Part shown: one piece after another, positions 18,049-25,483 of the stretch
How the letters are laid out: each line of letters begins with the position of its first letter
Position numbering within the stretch: the first letter of the stretch is position 1
Source of the DNA: Deltaproteobacteria bacterium
Lineage (GTDB): Bacteria > Desulfobacterota > RBG-13-43-22
NCBI GenBank assembly: GCA_016219225.1
Contig: JACRBX010000076.1
Span: 1 to 35,650, forward strand
DNA: 35,650 nucleotides
Direction: 5' to 3'
Notes under the pieces: model-generated
Database searches by the model: none
What the model was told of the DNA's origin: nothing
Seen by the model: only the letters and a program-made list of their open reading frames with translations
Program-made: the position numbers and the translations under genes

Positions 18049-18462
18049 ATGGATGTCGGCGGCGGTGACAGAAAATTAATGTCGGAGATCAATGTGACAC
18101 CTTTGGTGGATGTCATGCTGGTCCTCCTGATCATTTTTATGGTGGCTGCCCCGATGATGATGCAGGGTACGGATGTACAGCTCCCTCAAACCCAATCCAA
18201 ACCGATCCAATCCCAGGAAGAACGTCTGGTAATTACCCTGAATAAAAAACAGGAAATCTACATTAATGAATACCGGGTCAGCCGGGAGGAACTCCAGGAA
18301 AAACTAAAGATCCTTTACCAAAACAAAAAAGAAGGAGAGGTTTTCTTGAGGGCCGACCGAAGTCTCCCCTATGGTTTTGTAGTCCGGATCATGAGCGATA
18401 TTAAAAATGCCGGTGTAGAAAAATTGGGCATGGTCACTGAACCTGGGGAAGAAAAAAAATGA
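18049..18462 (+). CDS. tolR: TolR, Tol-Pal proton-channel partner
   Basis: A 137-residue ExbD/TolR protein: a short cytoplasmic N-terminus, one membrane helix (about 19-37) preceded by INVTPLVDVMLVLLIIF, in which the conserved Asp (proton carrier) is present, and a periplasmic domain with LRADRSLPYGFVVRIM. It works with TolQ. It begins 12 bp after tolQ, and its stop overlaps the tolA-like start (ATGA at 18459-18462), a sign of translational coupling. Confidence 0.93.
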   Translation: MDVGGGDRKLMSEINVTPLVDVMLVLLIIFMVAAPMMMQGTDVQLPQTQSKPIQSQEERLVITLNKKQEIYINEYRVSREELQEKLKILYQNKKEGEVFLRADRSLPYGFVVRIMSDIKNAGVEKLGMVTEPGEEKK

Positions 18463-19352
18463 CCTTCTCCGAGTTTTCTTCCTGGAAAGGGCCTTCGAGA
18501 GAAGGGCAGTGGATGAAGATGGTCTTCATTTCCCTTGGCGTCCATCTTCTGGTCCTGGCCCTCTTCCTGAATGTTTTTCCCAGGGGGGGCGTGCGAAGAA
18601 ATTTAGAGCCAACCTATACCGTTAACCTGGTTGCTCCTCCTGGAGGAGGACCGGCAGGCCAGGCGAAAGCAGAAGAACCCACGGCCACCCCTTCCCCGCC
18701 TGTGGCCCCCAAACCCATCCCTTTGCCCAAGCCGGTTTTAAAACAAGAACCGGACCTCAAGGAAGAACGTTCCAAGACCTTGGAAAAGGCACTGGAACAA
18801 TTAAAAAAAAAGGTCCAGCAGGAGAAGTCTCTGGAAAACGCTATGAGCCAGTTGGAAAAAAAGGCGCAACAGGAGAAATCCCTGGAAAATGCCTTGAGAG
18901 GTTTGGAAAAAAAGGTTAAAGCGGAACAGTCATTGGATAAGGCCTTGACGCGTTTGGAAAATAAAAAAGGCTCGGCCCAGACCGGGCCGGGGACAGGTCT
19001 CGGCGGACCCGGGACGATCTCCTCTTCCGTTCCAGGAGGCCAGGATGGGTTGGGCATTCAATTCCAACTGTTTCATGCCGCCTTGCGGAGTCGCATTAAA
19101 AATAACTGGGGCTTGCCCGAAGGACTGTTAAAAAGAAACGATATCTCGGCCGAGCTCATGGTTCGAATCGGTCGAACCGGTCGAATCGAGGACTTCCGTT
19201 TCGAGCGAAAATCAGGTATAGAGGCCTTCGACCAGGAAGTCCTGCGCACCTTAAAAAAATCCGATCCCCTACCGCCTATTCCGGCCGGGTATCCTAAAAA
19301 TAGTTATGAGGTGATTTTAACCTTTCATTCCAAAGAGCTGTCTGGAAATTAA
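18459..19352 (+). CDS. tolA: TolA/TonB-like energy transducer with 17-residue repeats
   Basis: A 297-residue protein linking TolQR in the inner membrane to Pal and TolB. One N-terminal membrane helix (about 22-41, VFISLGVHLLVLALFLNVF) is followed by a Pro-rich stretch and four near-identical 17-residue helical repeats (residues 106-173). A Gly-rich linker and a C-terminal TonB-type domain follow (FHAALRSRIKNNWGLPEG, then LPPIPAGYP near the end). The helical repeats stand in for the long domain II of E. coli TolA, which is shorter here overall. The start overlaps the tolR stop. Position in the operon supports TolA rather than TonB. Confidence 0.88.
   Translation: MTFSEFSSWKGPSREGQWMKMVFISLGVHLLVLALFLNVFPRGGVRRNLEPTYTVNLVAPPGGGPAGQAKAEEPTATPSPPVAPKPIPLPKPVLKQEPDLKEERSKTLEKALEQLKKKVQQEKSLENAMSQLEKKAQQEKSLENALRGLEKKVKAEQSLDKALTRLENKKGSAQTGPGTGLGGPGTISSSVPGGQDGLGIQFQLFHAALRSRIKNNWGLPEGLLKRNDISAELMVRIGRTGRIEDFRFERKSGIEAFDQEVLRTLKKSDPLPPIPAGYPKNSYEVILTFHSKELSGN
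18774..18977 (+). repeat. Four 51-bp tandem repeats in the TolA helical domain
   Basis: The units encode KTLEKALEQLKKKVQQE, KSLENAMSQLEKKAQQE, KSLENALRGLEKKVKAE and QSLDKALTRLENKK plus remainder. Boundaries are at 18774, 18825, 18876 and 18927. Exact 17-codon spacing points to tandem duplication; later units have diverged. Confidence 0.9.
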
Positions 19353-20672
19353 ATGATCAAACGGACTTCAAAAAATTACCGGATGGTTGGCCTGTTGGCC
19401 CTGATCCTGCTGGTTACCTGGGCCACCCCTTCTTTTCTTTATGCCCTGGTTTATCTCGACATCGATTCCCCGGCCATGAAAAAGATCCCGATCGTGATCC
19501 CGGATTTTAAAAATCCGGGGGCTCAGGAGCCCTCGATAGGCAGTAGTGCAGCCGCCCTTCTGATACACGATCTTGATTTTACAGGATATTTTCAACTATT
19601 AGATCCGAGAGGGTTTTTGGGAAATCCCGACGAGCAAGAATCCATAGACTTTAAGGCCTGGACTTTAACCGGTGCTGACCTCTTGGTCAAAGGATCTTAT
19701 CGGGTGGAAGGAACCCAACTCCGTCTGGAATTGCGCTTGTACGACCTTCTTAAGGGCCGCCAGTTATTGGGAAGAGAATACACTACCTCCAACCGGGAAT
19801 TTAAGAAGCCGATCCATCGTTTTGCCGAAGAGATCCTTTTTCTCCTGACCGGAGAACGGGGATTATTCCAAACCAGGATTGCTTTTATTTCCACTACTAA
19901 CGGGAAAAAAGACATCTATTCGGCCGAATTTGATGGCAGCAACTCCCAGCGATTAACCCGATTCAACTCCATTACGCTGACGCCTCGTTGGTCCCCGCGG
20001 GGGAATGAGATCGCCTATACCTCTTACAAAGACGGGGGACCGGCCGTCTATCTGCTTCATCTCCCTGGAATGCAATCCACCAGGATCTCCAGTCGGCCAG
20101 GGGTCAATATTACCCCGGCCTGGTCCCCGGATGGGGAATCCCTGGCCGTTGCCTTGAACCATCAGGGCAATTCTGAAATCATACAGTTGAACCGCAGCGG
20201 GGCCGCCATCCAGAAATTGACCAAAAGCTGGGGGATTGATGTTTCACCGAGCTTTTCCCCGGATGGAAAACAATTGGCCTTCGTTTCCAACCGCTCCGGA
20301 AGTCCTCAGATTTATCTGTTAACTATCGGTTCCCAGGAAGTCCGGCGCCTGACGTTTCAGGGCCGTTATAACGTGGGTCCGGTCTGGTCCCCCAAGGGTA
20401 ACCTGATCGCTTATGCCGGCCAGATGGGGGGGCAATTTCATATATTTACCATTTCACCGGCCGGAGGTGAACCCCAACGGCTCACCGCGTTAGGAAACAA
20501 TGAATCCCCGGATTTCTCCCCTGATGGCCGGATGATACTTTTCAGTTCCAATCGCCATGGCCGGTCGGCCATCTATGCCATGAATTCCAATGGGGCCAAT
20601 CAACGGCGGATCACATTTATGGCCGGGGAACAATTCAGTCCTTCCTGGTGCCTGAAAAAATTTGATGAGTAA
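19353..20672 (+). CDS. tolB: TolB, periplasmic beta-propeller of the Tol-Pal system
   Basis: A 439-residue periplasmic protein with an N-terminal signal peptide (residues 11-31, hydrophobic, ending in SFLYAL), an N-terminal alpha/beta domain, and a beta-propeller built of WD40-like repeats with recurring SPDGK or SPRGN motifs followed by YTS or FVSNRSG. It binds Pal and TolA. The length is normal. The ATG follows the tolA stop with no gap. The final residues (FDE) after WCLKK suggest the propeller closes normally. Confidence 0.95.
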   Translation: MIKRTSKNYRMVGLLALILLVTWATPSFLYALVYLDIDSPAMKKIPIVIPDFKNPGAQEPSIGSSAAALLIHDLDFTGYFQLLDPRGFLGNPDEQESIDFKAWTLTGADLLVKGSYRVEGTQLRLELRLYDLLKGRQLLGREYTTSNREFKKPIHRFAEEILFLLTGERGLFQTRIAFISTTNGKKDIYSAEFDGSNSQRLTRFNSITLTPRWSPRGNEIAYTSYKDGGPAVYLLHLPGMQSTRISSRPGVNITPAWSPDGESLAVALNHQGNSEIIQLNRSGAAIQKLTKSWGIDVSPSFSPDGKQLAFVSNRSGSPQIYLLTIGSQEVRRLTFQGRYNVGPVWSPKGNLIAYAGQMGGQFHIFTISPAGGEPQRLTALGNNESPDFSPDGRMILFSSNRHGRSAIYAMNSNGANQRRITFMAGEQFSPSWCLKKFDE

Positions 20673-20766
20673 ACCATTTTCAATCTTTTTTTTAGAAATT
20701 TTTGGCTATAATTACAACTTAAAATGAGATACAATAGTTTCATCTAATCCAAAGGAGGAAAAAAAC

Positions 20767-21357
20767 GTGATGGCAAAACAAACCGCTCTTGGAATATTGA
20801 TCCTGGTTTTTTTCATTTCCGGCCTCTTTCTTTTTTCTTGCGGCAAAAAGGAAATAAAAAGTGAAGGCATTGTTTCAACACCCCCGGCCGCCACGGAAAA
20901 GGAGGCGGAAAAGGCCAAAAAACAGGTGCGTATTAAAGAACAGGGACCAACCGATCAGGAATTGAAAGAAAGGGCCCTGAAAGAAGAAGAGGCCAGGCGT
21001 TTGAAGGAAGCGGCTGAGAAGGCCCGCTTTGAAACGGATGACATCTATTTTGAATTCGATCAATACCTCCTCTCCGATACGGCCAAACAGGCCATAAACA
21101 AAAAAGCCAAATGGCTAAAGAGCTATCCTTTAGCCAAGGTTCAGATCGAAGGCCACTGCGATGAGAGAGGAAGCGCCGAATACAACCTGGCCCTGGGACA
21201 GAAAAGAGCCGATGCGGCCATGCAGTACCTGGTGTCCCTGGGTATCAGCGCCAATCGCGTTTCAACCATTAGTTTTGGCAAGGAAAAACCTTTGGATCCG
21301 AATCATACCGAAGCGGCCTGGGCCAAGAATCGCCGGGCCCATTTTGTACTAAAATAG
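20767..21357 (+). CDS. pal: Pal, peptidoglycan-associated lipoprotein
   Basis: A 196-residue outer-membrane lipoprotein that binds peptidoglycan. The signal sequence ends in a lipobox LFSC with the lipidated cysteine at residue 25. A charged linker rich in Lys and Glu follows. The OmpA-like domain is complete: YFEFDQYLLSD, IEGHCDERGSAEYNLALGQ, and NRRAHFVLK at the end. I place the start at the GTG at 20767, 8 nt after AAAGGAGG; the ATG at 20770 directly behind is an alternative. It is separated from tolB by 94 bp, which may hold its own promoter, although I could not define one. Confidence 0.95.
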   Translation: MMAKQTALGILILVFFISGLFLFSCGKKEIKSEGIVSTPPAATEKEAEKAKKQVRIKEQGPTDQELKERALKEEEARRLKEAAEKARFETDDIYFEFDQYLLSDTAKQAINKKAKWLKSYPLAKVQIEGHCDERGSAEYNLALGQKRADAAMQYLVSLGISANRVSTISFGKEKPLDPNHTEAAWAKNRRAHFVLK

Positions 21358-21410
21358 GCGGAGATGCATCTCTCTTTTTAAGAATCTAATACCGGATTTG
21401 GAGGGTTAGG

Positions 21411-22324
21411 GTGAAAAGGGTTAACAGTTTTCTTATAGTGTCCCTGTTTCTTTGCCTGTTCGGTTGTGCCAGCCGGGAGGATGCGATCATCTTGGACAAC
21501 AAGACTGCGTCATTGGAACGCCAACTATCCATCCTGAGAGATTCTAATAGGGATTCGAACGAAGAAATGAAGGCCGCCCTGTCCCGCCGGATGGATCAGG
21601 CAGAAAAAAAAATGGATTCCCTGCTGCAGCCGGTTCATCAAATTCAAGCCAACACCACCACCCAAATCGAGGCCCTGAAAACACAGATCCAGGATCTTCA
21701 GGGGCGTATCGAGGCCTTTGAGTATAGCCAAAAAAGAGATCAGGGTAGGTTGACGGAGTCTTTAGTCAAAGAGCTGAAAGAAATGGAAGCCCGTTTGAAA
21801 CGGCTGGAACAACCCCCTCCACCGCCGCCTCCGCCACCACCCCCTCCTGCCGAACCGGAACCTACACCGGAAAAGGCCAAAGAAACGACACGGGTTTCCC
21901 CGGAGGGTCCAAAAGAAAATAAAGAGCCGACCAAAGAAAAGGAAAAGGTTAAAGCCGTCCCGGAAGATATTTTTGAGGCCGCCGAGACCTTGTTTAAAAA
22001 ACAGGCCTTTGAAGGCGCTCAAAAAAATACGAAGAATATTTGAAAACAGCCCCCAAAGGAAAATTTGTGGAAGAGGCCCGGTTCGGATTGGCCGAATCGC
22101 TTTTTGGGCAAAAGGACTATGAAGAGGCCATCCTGACCTATCAAAAATTGATTAAGGCTTATCCTAAAAGTAAATTTGTCCCTCCAGCCCTATATAAGCA
22201 GGCCCTGTCATTTATCAGCCTTAAGGATACCGGTAGCGCCAGACTCCTCCTGGAAAAAATCGTTAAAAGCTATCCTAAGTCGAGTCAGGCCAAGCTGGCC
22301 CAGAAGAAATTGAAGTCCCTTTAA
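21411..22324 (+). CDS. cpoB: CpoB/YbgF Tol-Pal coordinator, frameshifted at an A7 run
   Basis: CpoB is a periplasmic protein that coordinates the Tol system with peptidoglycan synthesis. Two overlapping frames carry it: 21411-22043 (210 residues) and 22040-22324 (94 residues). The first has a lipoprotein-type signal (FLCLFGC, Cys19), a coiled coil and a run of 12 prolines, then the start of the TPR region (EAAETLFKKQAFEGAQK). The second continues exactly where the TPR should (KGKFVEEARFGLAESLFGQ). Seven A at 22021-22027 mark the break: one extra A restores KKYEEYLKTAP. The stop TGA overlaps a possible TTG restart (TTGA at 22040-22043). The start is GTG at 21411, close behind GGAGGG. Confidence 0.85.
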
Positions 22325-22340
22325 AAAATCTGAAACCGAC

Positions 22341-22384
22341 CCGACATCCCTTCTGGCCTTAAGTTGGATGGAAGGGGATGTCGG
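22341..22384 (+). promoter_or_regulatory. Long hairpin just ahead of pgk, may mask its ribosome site
   Basis: CCGACATCCCTTC (22341-22353) pairs with GAAGGGGATGTCGG (22371-22384), a stem of about 13 bp with one bulge and a 17-nt loop. Its right arm includes an ATG at 22378, and its last two bases are the start of GGAGAGG, the likely ribosome site of pgk at 22399. It has no T-tract, so it is not a standard terminator. Confidence 0.6.
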
Positions 22385-22398
22385 AGAGGATATTCCCC

Positions 22399-23715
22399 AT
22401 GACCCATCATACCCTGGACCCGCATCTCCAGGTCATCCAGCAGGCTGACCTGGAAGACAGAATCGTCCTTCTCCGGGTGGATCATAATGTCGTTAAAAAA
22501 GGGATCATTCGAGATCCTTACCGGATCGAGCAAACCTTCGGCACCCTTTACAATATCGTTGAAAGGGGTGGTCGGCCGATCCTGATGACCCATGTGGGGC
22601 GCCCCCGAGACAAAAAGACCGGGACCATTTCCTGTTCTCCTGACAGCGGGGTGGATCCTATTGTCCGTTATCTAGAACAGAAGTTGCATACCAATTTTTT
22701 TGTCCCGGATTTTCCAATCGCCGGTTCCAAGGGGATCACCCATATAGACACCTCGGTCAACCTGGCCATCAAGGATCTCCGAAACCGCAAAATAGGCGGC
22801 ATATATCTCCCCAACACCCGGTGGTTTCAGGGAGAAGAGAGTCAGGGGCCGGAACGGGAGGCCTTTGCCAAGCAATTAGCCGGACTGGCCGATGTCTTTG
22901 TCAACGATGCCTTCGGCTCCTGGCAGGCCCATGCCTCCACCTATGAGATTGCCAGGTATTTGCCAGCCTATGCCGGCTTCCTGATGCAAAAGGAAATTGC
23001 CAACCTGGACCGGGTCTTAAAACCGGAGCGCCCTTTTTTAGCGGTAGTGGCCGGGGCCAAGTATGACACCAAAATAGGCCCCCTGAATAAAATTTATGAA
23101 AAGGTGGACCATCTGATCTTAGGCGGCGTGATTTATAATACCTATCTGGCCGCCAAATGGGGGGTGGAGATCGCCGGGGTCTCGGAAAAGGATGTGCAGA
23201 CCGCCAGGGAGTTGGTGGCCCTGGATGAAAAGGCCAATAAAATTGTTGAACTTCCCCTGGTAATCGAATCAGAAACCATGGAAGGACCCTTTGAAGGAAA
23301 AATTCGAACCCTTAATATCAGGAATTTCAAGGCCGGGGATCGTTATGGCTATCTTTTGGATATCGCCTCCCCTTCTTTTGAGGATCCCGAGGTCAGGAAG
23401 GTGCTCTCTCAAGCCAAAACGATATTTGTCAATGCCGTCATGGGCTACACCCCTTATTTTACCGAAGGGTCCAAGGCCCTGGACCAGACTATTGATCAAA
23501 ACCAGACAGCCTATAAAATGTACGGTGGCGGCGACACTCTCCAGGAATTCAAAGACCTGAACCCCGGCCTCTACTTGAGCGTTATCGACAACACCCAATA
23601 TTATTTCTTCACCGGCGGCGGGACGGTTCTGACCGCCATAGAGGAGGGGACCCCCTATCGATTAAAACCCATTCAGGCCCTGATGCAGGGTGCGAGGCTC
23701 GATGGGGAAGGCTGA
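22399..23715 (+). CDS. pgk: Divergent phosphoglycerate kinase
   Basis: A 438-residue phosphoglycerate kinase homologue, about 40 residues longer than usual. Family blocks are altered but recognisable: LLRVDHN (normally RVDFN; R26, D28, N30), R42, THVGRP with H65 and R68, LPNTRWF with R141, AGAKYDTK (normally GGAKVSDK; K221, K225), GGGDT near 376 and TGGGTVL near the end. The loop usually written AFGTAHRAH is AFGSWQAH, one residue shorter and missing the Arg that binds 3-phosphoglycerate. It would interconvert 1,3-bisphosphoglycerate and 3-phosphoglycerate if active. I prefer the ATG at 22399 with GGAGAGG upstream, since the ATG at 22378 lies inside a hairpin. No glycolytic neighbour is visible. 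Confidence 0.82.
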   Translation: MTHHTLDPHLQVIQQADLEDRIVLLRVDHNVVKKGIIRDPYRIEQTFGTLYNIVERGGRPILMTHVGRPRDKKTGTISCSPDSGVDPIVRYLEQKLHTNFFVPDFPIAGSKGITHIDTSVNLAIKDLRNRKIGGIYLPNTRWFQGEESQGPEREAFAKQLAGLADVFVNDAFGSWQAHASTYEIARYLPAYAGFLMQKEIANLDRVLKPERPFLAVVAGAKYDTKIGPLNKIYEKVDHLILGGVIYNTYLAAKWGVEIAGVSEKDVQTARELVALDEKANKIVELPLVIESETMEGPFEGKIRTLNIRNFKAGDRYGYLLDIASPSFEDPEVRKVLSQAKTIFVNAVMGYTPYFTEGSKALDQTIDQNQTAYKMYGGGDTLQEFKDLNPGLYLSVIDNTQYYFFTGGGTVLTAIEEGTPYRLKPIQALMQGARLDGEG

Positions 23716-23742
23716 AAAAAAGTCTTTCCTTTACTTGATATA

Positions 23743-23770
23743 ATCCAGTATCCAGCAACCAGTATCAAGC
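23743..23770 (+). repeat. Heptanucleotide repeat (ATCCAGT type)
   Basis: Four 7-bp units: ATCCAGT, ATCCAGC, AACCAGT, ATCAAGC, in the 72-bp gap between pgk and the RNase-H-like gene. The units are degenerate but stay in phase. Confidence 0.65.
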
Positions 23771-23787
23771 ATAGGGAGCATAAACTT

Positions 23788-24537
23788 TTGTTAGATCATA
23801 CCTTTATCCATATAGCGGGCATCGGACCCAAGACTGAAAAGCAGTTGTGGGATCAAGGGGTCCTGACCTGGACCGATTTTTTAAACCATGAAAATCCGAT
23901 CTTCTCACCGGATCGGGATGACCTGATCAGACGAGAGCTGGAGATTTCTTCGGAACATCGCGATGACCTCCTTTTTTTTGTAGATCGCCTTCGGCCGGCC
24001 GACCTCTGGCGGGTTTTTGAATCCTTCCAGGACCAGGCTGTTTTTTTAGACATAGAGACCAGCGGGGGTTACCAGGATATGGATGAGATCACGGTCATCG
24101 GCCTCTATGACGGCCGAAAGGTCCAGACCTTCGTTAATGGCCGGAATTTAGAGGAGTTTGAGCAGGCCATTGCCTCTTATTCCCTGGTCATCACTTTTAA
24201 CGGGTCTTGTTTCGACCTGCCTATTCTCAGGAGGTGGTTCCGGAATCTCACCCTTCCCCCGGCTCATATCGATCTGCGCTTTCTCTTGAAAAAATTAGGA
24301 CTGCGGGGAGGCTTGAAGTCCATTGAAAGGCAATTGGGTTTGTCCCGGGACCCTTCTGTGGAAGGGCTGAATGGTTTTGATGCCGTGTTGCTTTGGAAGG
24401 CCTACCAATGGGGAGACCCATCGGCTCTGGAGCGTTTGATACGCTATAACACCATGGACATCGTCCAGCTCAAACCCTTAATGGAATTGGGTGCCAGGGA
24501 ATTAAAAGAAAGACTTTTATCCGGGCAGGTTCAATAA
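23788..24537 (+). CDS. RNase H-like (YprB/DnaQ-type) exonuclease domain protein
   Basis: A 249-residue protein of the YprB ribonuclease-H-like family. The N-terminus holds a helix-hairpin-helix-like stretch (IAGIGPKTEKQLWDQG, residues 9-24), a DNA-binding feature. The nuclease fold follows, with acidic residues at the DEDD positions: DIE at 88-90, FNGSCFD with D143, HIDLRF with D162, and YNTMD with D224. It is probably a 3'-5' exonuclease acting on DNA or RNA; the substrate is unknown. The start is a TTG at 23788, 9 nt after AGGGAG. It is separate in function from pgk upstream, and the next gene has its own promoter. Confidence 0.82.
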   Translation: MLDHTFIHIAGIGPKTEKQLWDQGVLTWTDFLNHENPIFSPDRDDLIRRELEISSEHRDDLLFFVDRLRPADLWRVFESFQDQAVFLDIETSGGYQDMDEITVIGLYDGRKVQTFVNGRNLEEFEQAIASYSLVITFNGSCFDLPILRRWFRNLTLPPAHIDLRFLLKKLGLRGGLKSIERQLGLSRDPSVEGLNGFDAVLLWKAYQWGDPSALERLIRYNTMDIVQLKPLMELGARELKERLLSGQVQ

Positions 24538-24560
24538 AAGAGGAATTTTTTATTTTAATC

Positions 24561-24590
24561 TTGACAATATCTCCTAAAATATAATATATA
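24561..24590 (+). promoter_or_regulatory. Predicted promoter of the polyamine cluster
   Basis: TTGACA (24561-24566), 18 bp spacer, TATATA (24585-24590), in very AT-rich DNA. The transcript would start near 24597, only about 10 nt ahead of the ATG at 24608. Confidence 0.5.
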
Positions 24591-24607
24591 ATCAAGTTTT
24601 TTAATAT

Positions 24608-25216
24608 ATGAGGATCAAAGCCTTGACTAGCGCTAAACCGAAAAAAATAAAGAATTCTGGCCAGTTTGATAACGCCTGGCTGGTTCCTAAAAAGGTCTTT
24701 TTTACCAAGGGGATCGGGAGACACAAAGCTAAATTGCAATCTTTCGAATTGGCTTTAAGGGATGCCGGAATCGAAAAATGCAACCTGGTCTATGTTTCTT
24801 CTATTTTCCCTCCCAACTGTAAAATCATTCCTTTTGAAGAAGGGATCCAAGAACTTTTACCAGGGCAAATCACCTTCTGCGTCCTGGCCAAGATCAGTTC
24901 CAATGAGCCGGAACGGCTGATGGGGGCTTCCATAGGTCTGGCCGTTCCCGCCGATGAATACCATTATGGATATTTGTCCGAACATTCGGCCTTCGGGGAG
25001 AACGAGAAAGTCATGGGGGATTTTGCCGAAGATTTAGCCTCCACCATGCTGGCTACCACCCTGGGAATCGATTTCGATCCCCAGAAGGACTACGATGAAC
25101 GGCGGGAAATCTACCGGATGAGCGGCAAAATAGTAGATACCTTTTCGACGACCTGCGTGACCCGGGCGGATGGTATTTGGACCACAGTGGTGGTGGCCGC
25201 AGTATTTTTGCTTTGA
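24608..25216 (+). CDS. pdaD: Pyruvoyl-dependent arginine decarboxylase
   Basis: A 202-residue proenzyme converting arginine to agmatine and CO2, the first step of polyamine synthesis by the agmatine route. The self-cleavage site is the Ser-Ser pair at 64-65 in [11 protein letters not shown]; cleavage would give a small beta chain and an alpha chain that begins with pyruvoyl. Other family blocks: [20 protein letters not shown] and [11 protein letters not shown]. The ATG at 24608 lacks a ribosome site and is nearly leaderless; a TTG at 24623 preceded by GAGG at good spacing is an alternative start that would keep all conserved residues. Next to it are an agmatinase remnant and a DHS-like enzyme, so the cluster is for polyamines. 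Confidence 0.9.
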   Translation: MRIKALTSAKPKKIKNSGQFDNAWLVPKKVFFTKGIGRHKAKLQSFELALRDAGIEKCNLVYVSSIFPPNCKIIPFEEGIQELLPGQITFCVLAKISSNEPERLMGASIGLAVPADEYHYGYLSEHSAFGENEKVMGDFAEDLASTMLATTLGIDFDPQKDYDERREIYRMSGKIVDTFSTTCVTRADGIWTTVVVAAVFLL

Positions 25217-25279
25217 GTACAGCAACTTTAAAGGAAATTCTGGATCAGGATTTTCATCACCATTTAATAGGAAGATTTC

Positions 25280-25483
25280 TTGCGAACCCTTAATTTTCTG
25301 GGATTGGATGAAACCGGCCTTTCTCCAGAAACGGCGGACGTCCTCATCCAACCGATTCCAACCGATTCCACAACCAGTTTCCAGCCGGGTACTCGATTCG
25401 GACCTGAGACCTTCTTTCAGGCTATAGGATCCTTCCCTTCTTGTTTGTTTTATTCATCAAAGAAAGAAAATCACCATGTCTGA
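25280..25483 (+). pseudogene. speB: Truncated agmatinase (ureohydrolase) remnant
   Basis: A 67-codon frame whose residues about 16-50 match the N-terminus of agmatinase/arginase-family enzymes: ADVLIQPIPTDSTTSFQPG then TRFGPETFFQAI (the family has PGTRFGP in this place). After about residue 50 the similarity stops, and the frame runs 17 more codons to a TGA that overlaps the next start (ATGTCTGA). The metal-binding GGxHS and DAHxD motifs, and some 230 residues, are missing, so the product cannot hydrolyse agmatine. A TTG start with AGGAAG upstream looks intact. It is exactly where agmatinase would be expected between decarboxylase and homospermidine-type synthase; an internal deletion or assembly collapse is likely. 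Confidence 0.75.
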
